From contig CM044868.1 in NCBI GenBank assembly GCA_024500155.1, forward strand, positions 38,946,165 through 39,010,164: DNA of 64,000 nt. The letters are read 5' to 3'. Position 1 is the first letter of the stretch. Each line of letters begins with the position of its first letter. The translations under genes were made by a program, and so were the position numbers. This document shows positions 22,140 through 34,643 of the stretch, in pieces. The stretch comes from Chenopodium formosanum. Its lineage: Eukaryota > Streptophyta > Magnoliopsida > Caryophyllales > Amaranthaceae. A model generated the notes under the pieces. That model had not been told where the DNA came from. It searched no databases and worked only from the letters and a program-made list of their open reading frames with translations.

Positions 22140-23429
22140 GTGACAAGCATTTTAAGGCACTAAACCTCACAGTGGTTTGCAAGAGAATGAACGTCCCAAT
22201 GACTCTTGTAGACAATGGTTCGGCAATTAATGTTTGTCCACTCAGAACTATGAGAATGTTAGGCATAAAGGATGAAGACTTAACCCCGTCAACACAATGA
22301 ATAAGAGCTTATGACAACACTCGTTGTCAAGCTCTTGGTAAGATTACCATGAATATAACGGCGGGAGCAATAGAACATGCTACTACCTTTCAAGTGGTAG
22401 ATATTAAAGCTTCATTCAACTTATTGTTGGGACGCCCTTGGCTTCATGACCTAAAGGCCGTCCCCTCATCTCTCCATCAACAGGTAAAAGCCATAGTTAG
22501 AGGAATCCCTATCACAATCGATGTTTCACCCATGAGGATTAAAGTTGTGGAAAATCCAATCATTAACGTGGAGCACGATGAAGACGATGAAGACTTATGG
22601 GGATTTAATGAAGAGGTCTCCTTAATTGAGGAGGATGAAAGGACCCTTCTCTACCACGACCCCCACTCCAACATGACGATAAATGCTATTCTTAAGAAAC
22701 AAGGGCATTTTCCTGGAATGACTCTAGGAAGGAAGAAAGGAATAGCAAAACAGCTAGAATTACCTGGCCTCCCTAAGTTAGATACTTTCGGACTTGGTTT
22801 TGAACCGACTCGGGAAGATCTTAAGCGAGCCTAAGAAAGATCTAAGGCGCGTAGGAACGCTCGCATCTAAAAGAAAGCAATCCTAATAGATCAGTATCCT
22901 CTTACACTCAATGAGCAATTCATAAAAGAAGGAGAGGACTACCCATGTTATGAATTTCCCGAACCTTTTGTTGTAAATGGCATAAGGTAACCGTGATTCG
23001 AAATTTTCTTAGATTGCTACTTTCTAGATGAAATCCCAACTCCTATTCACAAGGAGAACACACCCCCATGATTTTTAATGTCATAGGATTACTATTTGGG
23101 CGAGAAAAAGACGAGCCGAGATACATAGAGGATAACTCCTCGCTCATCCAAACGGTCCTACAAAGCGAGAACTTTGACCCCTCAAAGCTCATCACTTCAG
23201 CAGAGGGTGGCGTAAGACAGTCAAGGTGACTACTCCAAGTGGAAGGAAAATCTCCATAACGACAGGGCAAGGACCGATGTTTGAAGAGTCGTCTGAGTCG
23301 GAGTCAGAGTCAGAGTCCTTTCCTGTAGAGTGATCCAAGTACTTAGTTGTAGCACCCCCTCGTTCTTCTATTTCTTCTCCTAAGTTAGTTAGTAATCAAG
23401 TCCTTGAGGACATCTCTCTTTTTGATGTA
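22140..23429 (+). pseudogene. outer Tat element aspartic protease and protease-RT linker
   Basis: The protease cleaves the polyprotein. The active-site region reads MTLVDNGSAINVCPL at about 22200-22240 (DNG in place of the common DTG), then AFNL-type folding segments ending FNLLLGRPWLHD near 22425. Downstream, a Tat/Ogre-style linker is recognisable: an acidic stretch (EHDEDDEDLW), LPGLPKLDTFGLGFEP and EGEDYPCYEFPEPFV. Stops near 22135 and 22832 and several frame changes after 22980 inactivate it. No other gene lies in 22835-23429. Confidence 0.75.
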
Positions 23430-25000
23430 ATGATTTCCAAATTCAATAATATGTCTTCTTCTGCTTACTCCTTGTGTTTTTCTTTAACCCAAGATGACGA
23501 GCATTGCTTAACTAATAATGAAAAAGACAAAGAAATTATTAAAGCAATGGAAACACTTGAGAAGAAAACACCGATAATTGAGGAAACGAAGACTGTTGAT
23601 ATCTCAAATGATTCAACCATTAAAAGAGAGGTTAAAATTGGATTAACACTTAACGAACAAGAAAGAACCGATTTAATTAATCTACTTAAAGAATTTATCG
23701 ATGTATTTGCTTGGTCATATGAAGATATGCCAAGTATTAATAGAGAAATATCTTAACACACTATACCACTTATTCCAGGAATGAAACCTGTAAAACAAAA
23801 GTTGCGTCGAATGAAACCCGACGTAGATCTTAAAATAAAAGAAGAAGTTCAAAAACAAATAATTGCAGGTTTTATCAGGCTATCCAAATACCCCGAATGG
23901 GTGGCCAACGTCGTCCCAAATGAGGCATGTCCAAAGGACGACTTCCATTTACTACACATCGATATTCAGGTAGATAATATAGCGAATCATACACTTCTCT
24001 CGTTCATGGATGGATACGCGGAATACAATCAAATTCTCATGGCAGAAGAAGACATGGAGAAAACAGCCTTCATAAGACCATGGGGTACTTACTGTTACAC
24101 GGTAATGCTATTCGGGTTGAAAAACGCGGGTGCTACTTACTAACGAGCAGCGACTGCCTTACTCCATGACATGATGCACAAAAAGTTGAAGTATATGTGG
24201 ACGATATGATAGCGAAGTCAAAAGATCGCCCAGGCCATCAAGTAGCCTTTGAGAAAATTCTTTGAAAGGCCAAGGAAATATAACATGAGGTTTAATCCAT
24301 CCAAGTGTGCTTTTGGAGTCACCTCAGGCAAGCTTTTGGGATATGTCATAAGCTTTAGAGGAATAGAAATAAACCTAACCAAGATAAAGACAATCATGTC
24401 AATGCCTCCGCCAAAAAATGAGAAGCAAATTCGAGGATTTATTGGCCGGTTGCAATATATAAGTAGGTTCATATCTAAATTAACAACAATATGTGAACCA
24501 ATATTCAAAAAGCTCAAAAAGAATGTACCAGTAATATGGGACGATGAGTGTGAAAAATCCTTTAAAAAGATCAAAGCCTATCTCACAAATCCTCCCGTAT
24601 TAGCACCAGCACTTCCAGGAATACCTCTTAGGTTGTACCTAATAGTCAACAAGGAGACAATGGGAGCCATGCTTGCATAAGAAGTAGAAGGTAAAGAAAA
24701 TGCAATCTACTATCTAAGAAAAAAGATGCTCGAGTATGAAGTACACTATACATCGCTTGAGAAATTGTGCCTCGCATTGGTGCGGGCCACAGCCAAGTTA
24801 AGACATTACATGCTCGTGCATACAGTCTTTGTAGTCTCCCGGATGGATCTACTTAAGTATTTATTCGAGAAGTCAACACTCAATAGGCGCATATCAAGAT
24901 GGATAGTCAACTTAGCCCTGTTTGACGTAAGATTCATGCCTCAAAAAGCTTTCAAAGGATATTTGGTCTCAGATTTTGTAGCAGACTTTCCAATAGAAGA
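23430..25000 (+). pseudogene. outer Tat element reverse transcriptase and RNase H
   Basis: The RT copies element RNA into DNA. Recognised motifs are LKIKEEVQKQIIAGFI, the fingers/palm stretch HTLLSFMDGYAEYNQI, CYTVMLFGLKNAGATY, and the catalytic YVDD at 24194-24205 in a different frame. The thumb/connection LLGYVISFRGIEI and RGFIGRLQYISRF follow, then the Ty3 RNase H region (LVRATAKLRHYM). Frameshifts lie near 24143 and 24240, with stops at 23754 and 24141 (TAA for a likely CAA Gln) and 24678. Confidence 0.85.
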
Positions 25001-25838
25001 TTCAACGTCAATACACGACAATGAATTTCCAGACGAAAACTTGATGGTCACAGAAGATAATACTTGTACTTTATACTTCGATGGAGCCTCAAACCAAAAG
25101 GGATGTGGCGTTAGAGTATTATTAGTATCACCTAAAGAAGAGTATGTTCCAATCTCCATAAAGCTAGATTTCGATGTTACCAATAATGCTGATGAATACG
25201 AAGCATGCGTGGTAGGCGTTGAAACAGCTTTGGCATTGGGAGTGAAGAAATTACGAATATTCGGAGACTCATCATTGATCATCAACCAGATTTCCAAAAG
25301 ATGGAAAGTAAGGAGTGAAAGTCTAGCCCCTTACCAAACTTATTTGAAAACTCTTACCAATTAGTTAGAAAAAGGTAGAATACACATATCTACCTAGAGA
25401 GGAAAATCAATTTACTGATGCCTTGGCAAGACTGGCCTCAATGGTTAGGATTCCTACGGAAATCGAGCAAATGCCTCTAACCATAGAAAAAAGGCACAAA
25501 CCGGCTTATATTCAAGCTATAGAAGATGATGAAGTGATTCAAGATGATGAAGAAGAAGAAGAACCGTGGTACACAGATATACTTAACTACGTCACCAAAG
25601 GAGAATACCCTCATCATGCTGACAAAAGAGCAAAACGAGCATTAAAACTCTTGGCTTCCCAATACGTACTCATAGACAACGAGTTACATAAAAGGGTACC
25701 TAAAGGTTGAGCTCTTTTATGTGTAGGGAAAAAGGATGCTCAAAGAGCTATGAGGATAGTCCACGAAGGCATTTGTGGAACCCATGTTAATTTCAAAATG
25801 CTAGTCCAAAAGATAATGCGAGAAGGATACTATTGGAC
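25001..25838 (+). pseudogene. archaeal-type RNase H and integrase zinc domain start
   Basis: A second RNase H of archaeal type is a mark of the Tat group. Catalytic carboxylates are visible in TLYFDGASN, NADEYEAC, IFGDSSLI and ENQFTDALARL. It is followed by an acidic spacer (DDEEEEEPWY) and the first half of the integrase HHCC zinc finger, VHEGICGTHVNF, up to MREGYYW at 25836. The coding sequence is then cut by the solo LTR insertion (TGGAC target at 25834-25838) and resumes at 28425. Confidence 0.85.
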
Positions 25839-28419
25839 TGATAAGTTACTTTTATGTCACTTTTAGGGTGTTTATTGAGTCGTATTCCGGCTTATTTTCC
25901 AATAATTTCACCTTTTATATCCTTTATTTCTATTATTTTATTATTCTTGTCTTTTATTCTTTATTTTGAGTATTTTTGTAATTTTCTATAGTTTTTAGTT
26001 TATTTTCGTGTTCTATTTTTTTTTTCTTTTTTTTTTAATGTTTGTAGTTTAAGTCGTTAGTTTTTATTTTTAATAATTTCTCTTTTTATCTCGTTTTCTT
26101 ATTTATTTTAGTTTCGTATTTTATTTTATTTTATTTTATTTCATTTAATTTTATTATTTCTTTAGTTTTAGCATTTTATTTTATTTTACTTTATTTATCT
26201 TATTTTATTTTACTTTATTTTTCTTTATTTTATTTATTTTACTTTATTTTCCATTTCACCCTCGTGTTTTTTGTTGTAGGTGTTCCGGGTTTCAAAGTCA
26301 TGTTCGAGTTCGGAGGTCCAACGTTCGAGGTTCAATATACGTGTCTCAAGTTTTGAGTCATAAATGGAATTTCGAACTCAAGTCAAACACTTCACAATGC
26401 CCCTAACCGACCTAGCTGCTGCCCACCTCTTAACCTACACCACACCATCCCTTAACCTCCACCACACCATCTCCCCTACTCCAACCACACAGCTTCTCCC
26501 CTGCTCCCAATCACACCGAACCTCACCTCCCATTTCACCACCAACACCAGCAACGCAGCACCTCCAACCAGACCAGCTTCCACCTGCGACCACAGCCGCG
26601 CCAGCCACCCAGCCTAAACACCTCTGCCACCAGTCGATACCCACGCAATCCCACACACACACTCACCAATTAAACCCCGCAACACCAATTAAACCACCAG
26701 CCACAATCCCCTGCTCCCACCAGCGCTACACCACCACGCGTTCCACCAACGCGCAACCCAACATCACCAAACCGCCTCCAATCAACTTCGCAACTCACCC
26801 CACACAATACCAATTTCCAGCCACCGCAACCAATTCACCCAAGCAAACACCAGCCACCACCAAACCACCTCCAATCGCACCAATTCTCACTAATTAAACC
26901 ACCAGCCCTTCACCCACAATTAACCCCCCAAATATCCAACCCAATTACTCACCAATTACAGCCGCCTTTCGCCAAACACCCAAACCCACAGAGCTGTAAC
27001 TCGCGTCGCGCAACCCTGTCAGAAAGCGCACAATTGGAGTCCAAATTCAGAGTCGTGGCAGTAAGTTTGTGCGACCTCTGTGCGACCTCTTCGCGGGCGC
27101 GCATTCGTGGGTCAATCACGAGCTTTTCACGTGATTTTAATGAGAATTAGATGGCCACGATTTGGAGATGCTAGATGATTGTGGTTGATGAGCGGTGGTG
27201 ATTGAGTGATAATTGATGATGCGTGATGGTGATGATGGAAAGAAAAACAGAGCAGCCAAGATCGAAAGAAAGAAATGGGAAAGCTGATGGGTTTGTACGG
27301 TTTTGGGGAATTTTTTGGGTTTTGTTTTGTTTTTCCTTTTTCTTTTCATTTTCTTTTATTTTATTTTATTTTTAGTTTAGTTTTATTTTTGGTTTTTAAG
27401 TTTAGTTATTTTAATTATTTTAGTTTAGTTTTTATTTCTTTTTAGTTTTCTCTTTTACTTTATTTTATTTAGCCTTGTATTATAAATACCCCTTTGGGGT
27501 TATTTTCTCAAAACTTTCACTTAACATTAGTTTAGCCTAGATTATAGTAGTTTAGCCTTTATTTTCTCTCTCTTAGGGTTAGGAGTAGTTTAGAGAGAGA
27601 AAGATTGGATTTTTCATGGAGTTTTTGGGATTTTGAAGAAGCAAATTTGTGGATTTTTCCTCTCATAAATTCAATGAGTTTTCCTAACTTTCTCTCACCT
27701 TTATTGCTTTCATTTATTATTGTTTTTGCTTATTTATTTGTTTATTTGAGTAGATTAATTAGTTTAGTTGTTGATTCTTGCTTTTATTATTATTTTACCT
27801 TGTTTTCCATATTTTTGTTCATTATGTTAGTTTAGGTTTTGTTCTAGGGAAATGGATGAAGGTTATGTTAATTAATTTGATGATTGATTGTGGTTAGTAT
27901 GAAATTGTTTCTTGATTATTGTGTATGGATGATGCTTTTATGGATTAGAATCTTTCTAGCTAATTGATTCTATGCTTTTAATTGTGTTTTCAATCAATTG
28001 TGCGAAAGTGAGTTGTTTGAGGGTCTAAATTCCTCCATATCTTTGCTAGGCTAGTTGCACGAGAGTGAATTAGTCTAATAAGATTATTAACATGCTTAAT
28101 TGCGCGAGAGTGAGTTAAATGTGTTAATCGTCCTAATTGAGGTCATTTTCATCTAATTGTTTGATGTTGTTGAATGCATTGATGTAATTGGATTCCACTT
28201 TCCCTAGTTTTAGTTAGTTGCTCTTAGTAGTGTTTAGTTGAACCTTTCTTTACCTCACAAGCTTTCCTAGTAGTCTAATTAGCATAGATTGATACACTTA
28301 GTCCTTTTGGGCTCGACCCTTTACTTACCCCTATACTCGTATTAGGGTAGTTTAGGTATTATAAATTGTTAATTTGATTAGGGTTAGTAGACTAACGACA
28401 CTATCTAATCCCCCGATCA
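25839..28419 (+). mobile_element. solo LTR of a large-LTR Ty3/gypsy family
   Basis: A 2581 bp unit begins TGATAAG, ends GATCA and is flanked by the perfect target duplication TGGAC (25834-25838 and 28420-28424). Removing it restores the integrase zinc-finger frame. No internal gag or pol and no second LTR copy are present, so it is a solo LTR left by LTR-LTR recombination. A T-rich block (25880-26270), a C-rich and G-poor block (26390-26990), a CG-rich patch (27000-27110) and a TATA box TATAAATA (27481-27488) can be seen. Its last 120 bp resemble the LTR end of the minus-strand element at 50262 ('gggctcgaccctt', 'ctatactc'), so both belong to related families. Open frames inside are compositional artefacts. 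Confidence 0.85.
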
Positions 28420-28424
28420 TGGAC

Positions 28425-28966
28425 TACCATGAATAGGGATTGCCATCAATATGTAAAAAGATGCCCTAAATGCCAAATCTACGCTAATTTACAACATGTT
28501 CCTCCATCTCTACTCTACACCTACTTTTCACCATGGCCATTCTCTACATGAGGAATTGATATTAATTGTAAAATTACTCCTCCAGGAAGAGGAGGTCATG
28601 AATACATCCTTGTAGCAATTGATTACTTCACAAAGTGGGTTGAAGCACAATCATATGCTAAACTCGCTGCAAAACATGTAGCACTCTTTATCGAAAGTAA
28701 TATTATTTGTCGATATGGAGTCCCACATGAAATGATAAGTGACAATGGAACTCACTTTCAAGCCGAGTGTGAAGAATTGTTACAAAAATATGGCATTCAA
28801 CACCATCATTCTTCTCCTTATAGACCTTAAGCAGATGGAGCAGTTGAAGGAGCTAATAAAAATCTAAAGAATATCATCGAGAAAATGATAGAAAATTACA
28901 AGGATTGGCCTGAAAAACTCCATTTCGCACTTTGGGGTTATCGCACGTCAATTCGCACATCAACAT
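28425..28966 (+). pseudogene. outer Tat element integrase core, middle segment
   Basis: The integrase inserts the DNA copy. The frame resumes after the solo LTR with the zinc-finger cysteines (KRCPKCQIY), then the DDE core: WGIDINC (first Asp), ILVAIDYFTKWVEAQ, MISDNGTHF (second Asp) and GAVEGANKNLKN (Glu). A TAA stop in YRP*ADGAVE (about 28829) replaces a likely Gln. It is cut at 28966 by the copia element, and the frame continues at 39095 with FSLVYGMDVVQPVE. Confidence 0.9.
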
Positions 28967-30284
28967 TGAAAGGAATGGTGTCCTTCCAACAAGTGTATTA
29001 TTCTGATAGCGGGTTAAGAATTATTAGAAAGCTAATATATTCAGTAAGGTCAACTGATCGGAATGCCTGGGTGGAGGCCGCTTCCGATCAGTAATATTAA
29101 TATAATTAATATTACAGCTTAATATTGACTGAACCCTTCGGGTCACACCCAAGAAAAATATACGAACCGACTCGACGAATTAATTCGGAAGAAATTAATT
29201 CGTCGCCCGAGTGTTAAATATTTAGACGTCGGTAATTTGAGCTTGGAGCGTCGAAACCGATCGTCGGAAGTCGAGTCAAAAATAATAAAAAGACGAGACG
29301 CGCAAAATAATAACAAATTGACCACATTCCCAAAATACCCCTAGCATTCGAATGCCCCGAGCATCCGAATGCCAGGGGCAAAAATGTCCAAGCATAGGTG
29401 GCTAGCAAGCGCACCAAGCCGAGCCTAGCATGGCTGGCCAGGTGCGTGCTAGCATACCGTGCTAGCAGCCACGCACAACAGCAGTTAGCAGCCGCGTGCA
29501 CGTGGTGCGTGCAGCAGCTAGCTGCCGCAAGCTAGGCGTGCTAGCAGCGCACGCATTAGCAGCCACGCACATCAGCAAGCCCGCACCAAGTGCGTGGCTT
29601 GCGCGCACAGCAGCAGCCCGCATCTTGGTGTGGGGCTGGGCTCGTGACTGGGCCATAGGGCCGGTCACTATGGGGAAGCTTAAGGAATATGGGAGCAAGT
29701 GGGTAAGGACATGTGGCACAAGGAGAGTATTGAGTGGGGAGCAAGTATGGTCCCCTACTCTCCATGTGGTCCTCACCAACCCATTTCACATGGTAATGCC
29801 ACTTGTAGATTTATTATTAGTTTGCAATTTTAATTTAATTTAGCTTTAAATTAATTTGTGGAATTTCATGATCCCACATTGATGGGATAGAAATTCCCAC
29901 TCATACTATCCTCTATAAATACCAACCTTGGGATTTGGAATAAAGTGCTTGAGTGGGAGTTAGAAAGAGCATTCCATATTTTGGAAAAAATCTTAAACTC
30001 CATTAACACTTGGGTTTTGGTGGGACCTTGCTAACTCCAAGGTAGCTGACCTAAAAAGTCGTGTTCGTCCTTTGTGGGTGGATACTGTTGGAGGCACGAC
30101 ATTTGCGGTGCTCAAGGCTTTCAAGTAAGTGCCCATTTTAAGAGAGTGAAGCTCGCTTCAAGGGTATGATTCGTTTTTCCTTTTATTGTGTTTATTTATT
30201 TATGCTTTATGGTTTTATTAATTACGAGTGGTTCCTTGGGTCGGAGTTGTTTCCGCGGTGAGTCGGACTCACCAAACCCCAACA
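28967..30284 (+). repeat. copia 5' LTR
   Basis: 1318 bp. It contains a GC-rich block (about 29340-29660) built from 'gctagcagc' and 'gcgtgc' words, including the 12 bp palindrome GCAGCTAGCTGC, and a TATA box TATAAATA at 29914-29921. The 3' LTR is 12 bp longer because of one extra 'ctaggctcgtgg' unit near 38441-38452; otherwise the two are very similar. Confidence 0.95.
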
Positions 30285-30300
30285 GCGGTATCAGAGCCCC
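30285..30300 (+). other. copia primer binding site
   Basis: GGTATCAGAGC at 30287-30297 is the classic initiator tRNA-Met-type site of plant copia elements, placed directly after the 5' LTR. Confidence 0.9.
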
Positions 30301-32878
30301 GCTCGTTTATATTTATAATCATGTTTTTCAAGGTTTATTTTGGCTTATTTTTCTGGTTTAAGTTGCTAATTAGATTAGTAGCTCGGTTTTATTTATTTTA
30401 ATCTGGTTTTTAATGTCAAATTTGGCTCAGAACCCAGATTTTCGCCCAAAAATAGTGAATTTTGGGTGAAAAAGGTGTTCTGGAAAGCATTTAGTCCTTT
30501 GGGATTGTGATTTTAGCCAAATTCTGACCAGAAATGCCTTTTTCGAGGGATTTTTCATTTTTGACGAAAAATTTTAAGTCTTTTCTAACCTTGAAATTAA
30601 TGGCATAACTTGTTGATTATGTGGTTGATTATTTGCATTATTTTCTGCTTTTTAAAGTCCCCTTAAGGCACACTTACTTGGTAGTATTTGATGCTTAAAG
30701 GTTGATTTATTTTCACATAATTGCAAACTAATTGCTTTTTAGTGTGAAAATTTTTGTTTTGAGGCTTCCTAAGTGTTAAAGATTCAATCTTTATTTGTGA
30801 TAAGTGATTGAAACTTTAAAAACCACTAAATTCCATGTTATTTTGTGTTAAACTTTGTTGTTTTAATACTTTAGAGTTGATTGGAAACATAAAGTTTCAA
30901 TTTTTGTGATAGAAATTTGGTTATCTTAATGTTGGAAGATATAATTTTCAAGGATTCACAAAATTTAGATGTTGGAATTTTCATTTGAGCATTAAAGTTC
31001 ATATTTTTCCAACTTCCCCTTACTTTGTCAAATTCTCAAGTTTAACTTAAATTGATTAAATTAAAAGTGAAAAATTGCCTCAACTTTGTTATTGCACCAA
31101 GCTAAACCAATTTAATTAAGAATGGTTCTTGGAATTATTTTGGTTATTTGCACTTTGAAATTTTATTAAGTTAGACTTGTTTAAAATTTTTATTTTTTGC
31201 TTATTAAGTTAGTTCTAAAATTAATTTAGAATTAATTAATTATGTCTCGCGAAATGGGATCAAAACCCGAGGCCATGGCACGTAAAACGAGGCAAAGAAC
31301 CACCCTTGGCTAGTCGGGCTGCATAGCAGCCCGCAAATGGCTGCCAAGGTGGCTGCCCCGTCTTGCGTGGGGCCACACGCGTGGCAGCAACACACAGTTG
31401 CAGCAGCCATGGCTGTGTGTGCGCGTGTGTGCGGCAGTGGCAGCAGCCCATGGCTGCTTGCCGCGGGCCGTGTGTGCGCAGTTTTTTGTGTATGCATATG
31501 CTTGGTGCGGTGAGGTGAATAGCCGTAGTATGCTTGGTTTGCATGATCCGCGATTATTCGAGTTTCCTTGGTAAAATGCTTAAAGCGAAAGCCACTTGAA
31601 ATGCGGTTGACTTAATATTGCTTATTTTGCCGTTTTATTTATTTTAATTAATTTTGTTTATTTTAATGAAAATTTGGGGAGGCTAGGCCTCGGTTTTGAG
31701 TGGCATTAGCAAAATTTATTTCGACAAGTTTGGGTGCTACCGACTTAATTAATTGGATTAATTAAGGGAAATGCGGAATTTAGTGGGAGCTTCAATTAAT
31801 TAATGATGTCAAATTACATAATCGGTTAAACAACTTTGACTAGTTTTAATTAGGCGTGTTAATCGGATTAACCACCTAGATTAGTTACTAGTGCGCGCGT
31901 TGTTTAAATGCATTTTATTTGTTTGATATTGTAAATTGCATGGGCCATTCACAAATAGTGAATGGATGAATGGAATATATATTCTCTCTCACAGGTTTTA
32001 TGAAATGGTAACTAGTGGGACCCGATTAGGATAGAAAATACGGACTATGTGCCGTTATGTATTTTTGTAAATCTAAATACGGTCTACGCACCGTTAAGTA
32101 TTTTTGTACCTTAATATTTAGATTATTCCTAGTCGTAGACACTCGTATTTGCATAGTTTGATTAAGTCTTGAAGACGGCGTATCTTGGAAGACAAAGCCT
32201 TGAATTGCAAATGAAGACCTTTTGAAGATTTGAAGAATTCAAGGGGTCATGCTAGTTGCCAATATGCATCTATAATTTCGCTTTATATTTTATGCTTATA
32301 TACATGTGAATTATTCGTTAGATGCATGTTTAGGTTTTCTTTATGTTGCGATGATTATTTAAGTTCACTTAAATCAACCAACATAGAAATCCTAGGTCCC
32401 TAATAATATCGAGTCAAACTTGCCTTTCCAAAACAACACTTACCAACCGAAAGAGGGTGATGGTAGGCTACGCCAAAGCGAGGTGCCATCACTTCTCCAA
32501 GGCTCATAAGGCACACCGGGTGTGCACGTTGGTTTTGGTTTAACTCATCGGTATGAGTGAGGAGTCCTCACATACTGTGGAAAAAGAGATACATCGTCAA
32601 AGATGCATTAGATGCGACGATTGTCTAACTAAGAGTGGTTTAGAGCCATTAGTAAGGCAATGCTTACCCTAGAAGATTGAGTGTTAAGACAAGCCAAAGC
32701 ATGCTTAACCACTCTTTGTTTCTTCGGATCTTGGAATCGCCTTATTTTCACAAAATAGGGACAATTTTACGTGTAAATAAGACGTTAAATAAGTATTGAA
32801 AATTTGCATGAATAAAATTCAATCTTATTTAAGTAATTTTGAATGGTTTTTCACTAAAATTCTTTCAATTGTAGAATC
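30301..32878. other. long copia leader, non-coding
   Basis: No gene. A second GC-rich block (31255-31500, 'gcagcccgc', 'ggcagcagcc') echoes the LTR block. At about 32036-32112 two direct repeats of about 38 bp ('aatacgg-cta-g--ccgtta') each contain an inverted repeat able to form a small hairpin. Confidence 0.6.
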
Positions 32879-34601
32879 ATGTCTTCAACCTCAAACAACC
32901 AGCTTTCATTACGCTCAATTCTCGACAAGGAGAAGTTGAGTGGTACCAATTTCCTTGATTGGAAAAGGAATGTGGGCATCATTCTTATGCAAGAATAGAA
33001 AGAGTATGTCCTTGATGAGGAAATGCCCGAGGCTCCCAATGAGGAGGTAACTTAAGCAGCCCTTAACCGATGGCAAGTAGCCGATCGGGATGTCAAGTGT
33101 GTAATGCTAGCCACTATGTCTCCTAAACTTCAGAAAATCCTTCTTCGAGAAGGAATCAGCCTATTAGATCATTTCTGAGTTACAGAATATGTTTCAAGAA
33201 CAGGCTCGAACTGAAAGGTTTGAAACCCACAGGAATATCCTTGAGACTAAGCTCAAGAAAGGAGAGCCAGTCAGCCCAGATGTGCTCAAAATGATCGGAT
33301 TATTTGAGAACATGGGAAGGCTTGATGCAGGGTATTCAGCTGAAATGGCTATTAACATCATTCTCCATTCCCTTCACAAAGGCTATGACCAGTTCAAGAT
33401 GAACTACAACATGCATAGCATGGAGAAAACCCTCACCAAGCTTCATGGGATGTTGAAGCAAGATGAGCAGACGCTCAAGGATGAGGTAAGGCTTGATATG
33501 CTAATGATTAAGAAGGGCAAGCCATTCAAAAGGGCGGGCAAAAAGAAGAAGGGCTTCAAGGGGAAAGGAAAGAAGAACTTTCCGCCTAAGCCGAAAGCTA
33601 CCAAAGACAACAAGGAGAAAAAGGTAGTATCTTTTAAGTCTGATTCCAAATGCTTCTATTGTAAGAAGAAGGGACATTGGATGAGAGACTGCCTCAAATT
33701 CAAGGAAGATAAGAAGAACGGAACCGTTGCTTTTACATCAGGTATTTACGTTATAGACTTTAACTTCACTATCTCGGCTTCATGGGTATTAGATACCGAA
33801 TGTGGTTCACACCTTTGTTCCGATTCACAGGCACTAAGGAACACTAGGAGGCTAGCGAAGGGAGAGATCGAGCTCCGGGTAGGAAATGGAGCAAGGATTG
33901 GTGCTATATCCGCAGGATCTCTTAGTTTGTCTTTGCCCACAGGGCTAGTTTTGGAACTTGACAATGTTTATTGTGTTCCCAACATTACCAAAAACATCAT
34001 TTCAATTTCGGCGTTGGACGCCAAAAATTTTGAATTTCGAGTTAAGGACCAATCATGTTCATTTTATCTCGATAATGTTTTATATGGTACGACACATTCA
34101 GAAAATGGTCTTTATATGTTATCTCTAGAAAAAGAAATTTATAACGTTAATAATCCTGCAAAGAAAGCTAAGACTACACCGTCTAGTCAAACTTACTTGT
34201 GGCATTGTCGTCTTGGCCACATTAACATCAAACGCATTAAGAAGCTTCTTCAAGAAGGTATTCTTGACTCATTTGATTTAGAATCCTTTGAGAATTGCAA
34301 AGGATGTTTATTAGGGAAGATGATAAAGCAACCATTCTCCAAGTTGGGAGAAAGGGTCGGTGACTTGTTGGGACTAATAAACACCGATGTATGTGGGCCA
34401 ATGAGTACACCCGCAAGGAGTGGTTATCGGTATTTCATAACCTTCACGGACGACTATAGTAGATATGGTTATGTCTATCTAATGTCGCACAAATCAAAAT
34501 CGTTTGATAAATTCAAGGAATTTTTGAACGAAGTTGAAAACCAACTCTGCAAGAAAATCAAAGCGCTTCGATCGGATCAAGGTGGCAAATATTTGAGCTA
34601 A
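32879..34601 (+). pseudogene. copia gag, protease and integrase
   Basis: The gag start is ATG 32879, reading LDKEKLSGTNFLDWKRN, with stops at 32997, about 33053 and about 33177 before the long open frame from 33189. The zinc knuckle CFYCKKKGHWMRDC is intact (C-x2-C-x4-H-x4-C). The protease active site reads WVLDTECGSH, with Glu in place of the usual Gly after DT, so protease activity is doubtful. The GAG-pre-integrase domain (LWHCRLGHINIKRI) and the integrase core (INTDVCGPM, FTDDYSRYGYVY, RSDQGGKYLS) follow. A TAA at 34599-34601 stops the frame inside the integrase; the frame itself is not shifted and continues on the far side. Confidence 0.9.
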
Positions 34602-34643
34602 GAATTCGATGACCATCTGAAAGAACATGGAATACTTTCAGAG

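Noticed and set aside
26364..26897. 177-codon Pro/Thr/His-rich frame in the solo LTR
   Set aside because: It is produced by C-rich, G-poor composition; no domain, and it lies upstream of the LTR TATA box.
25839..28419. Insertion in the integrase considered as a LINE or MITE
   Set aside because: TG...CA ends, 5 bp target duplication, TATA position and an end resembling another LTR family indicate a solo LTR.
29214..29843. Several frames on both strands in the copia 5' LTR
   Set aside because: GC-rich repeated words open all frames; the same frames recur in the 3' LTR with no coding signal.
31240..31544. Minus-strand frames in the copia leader
   Set aside because: Caused by the local GC-rich block; no motif, no partner exon.
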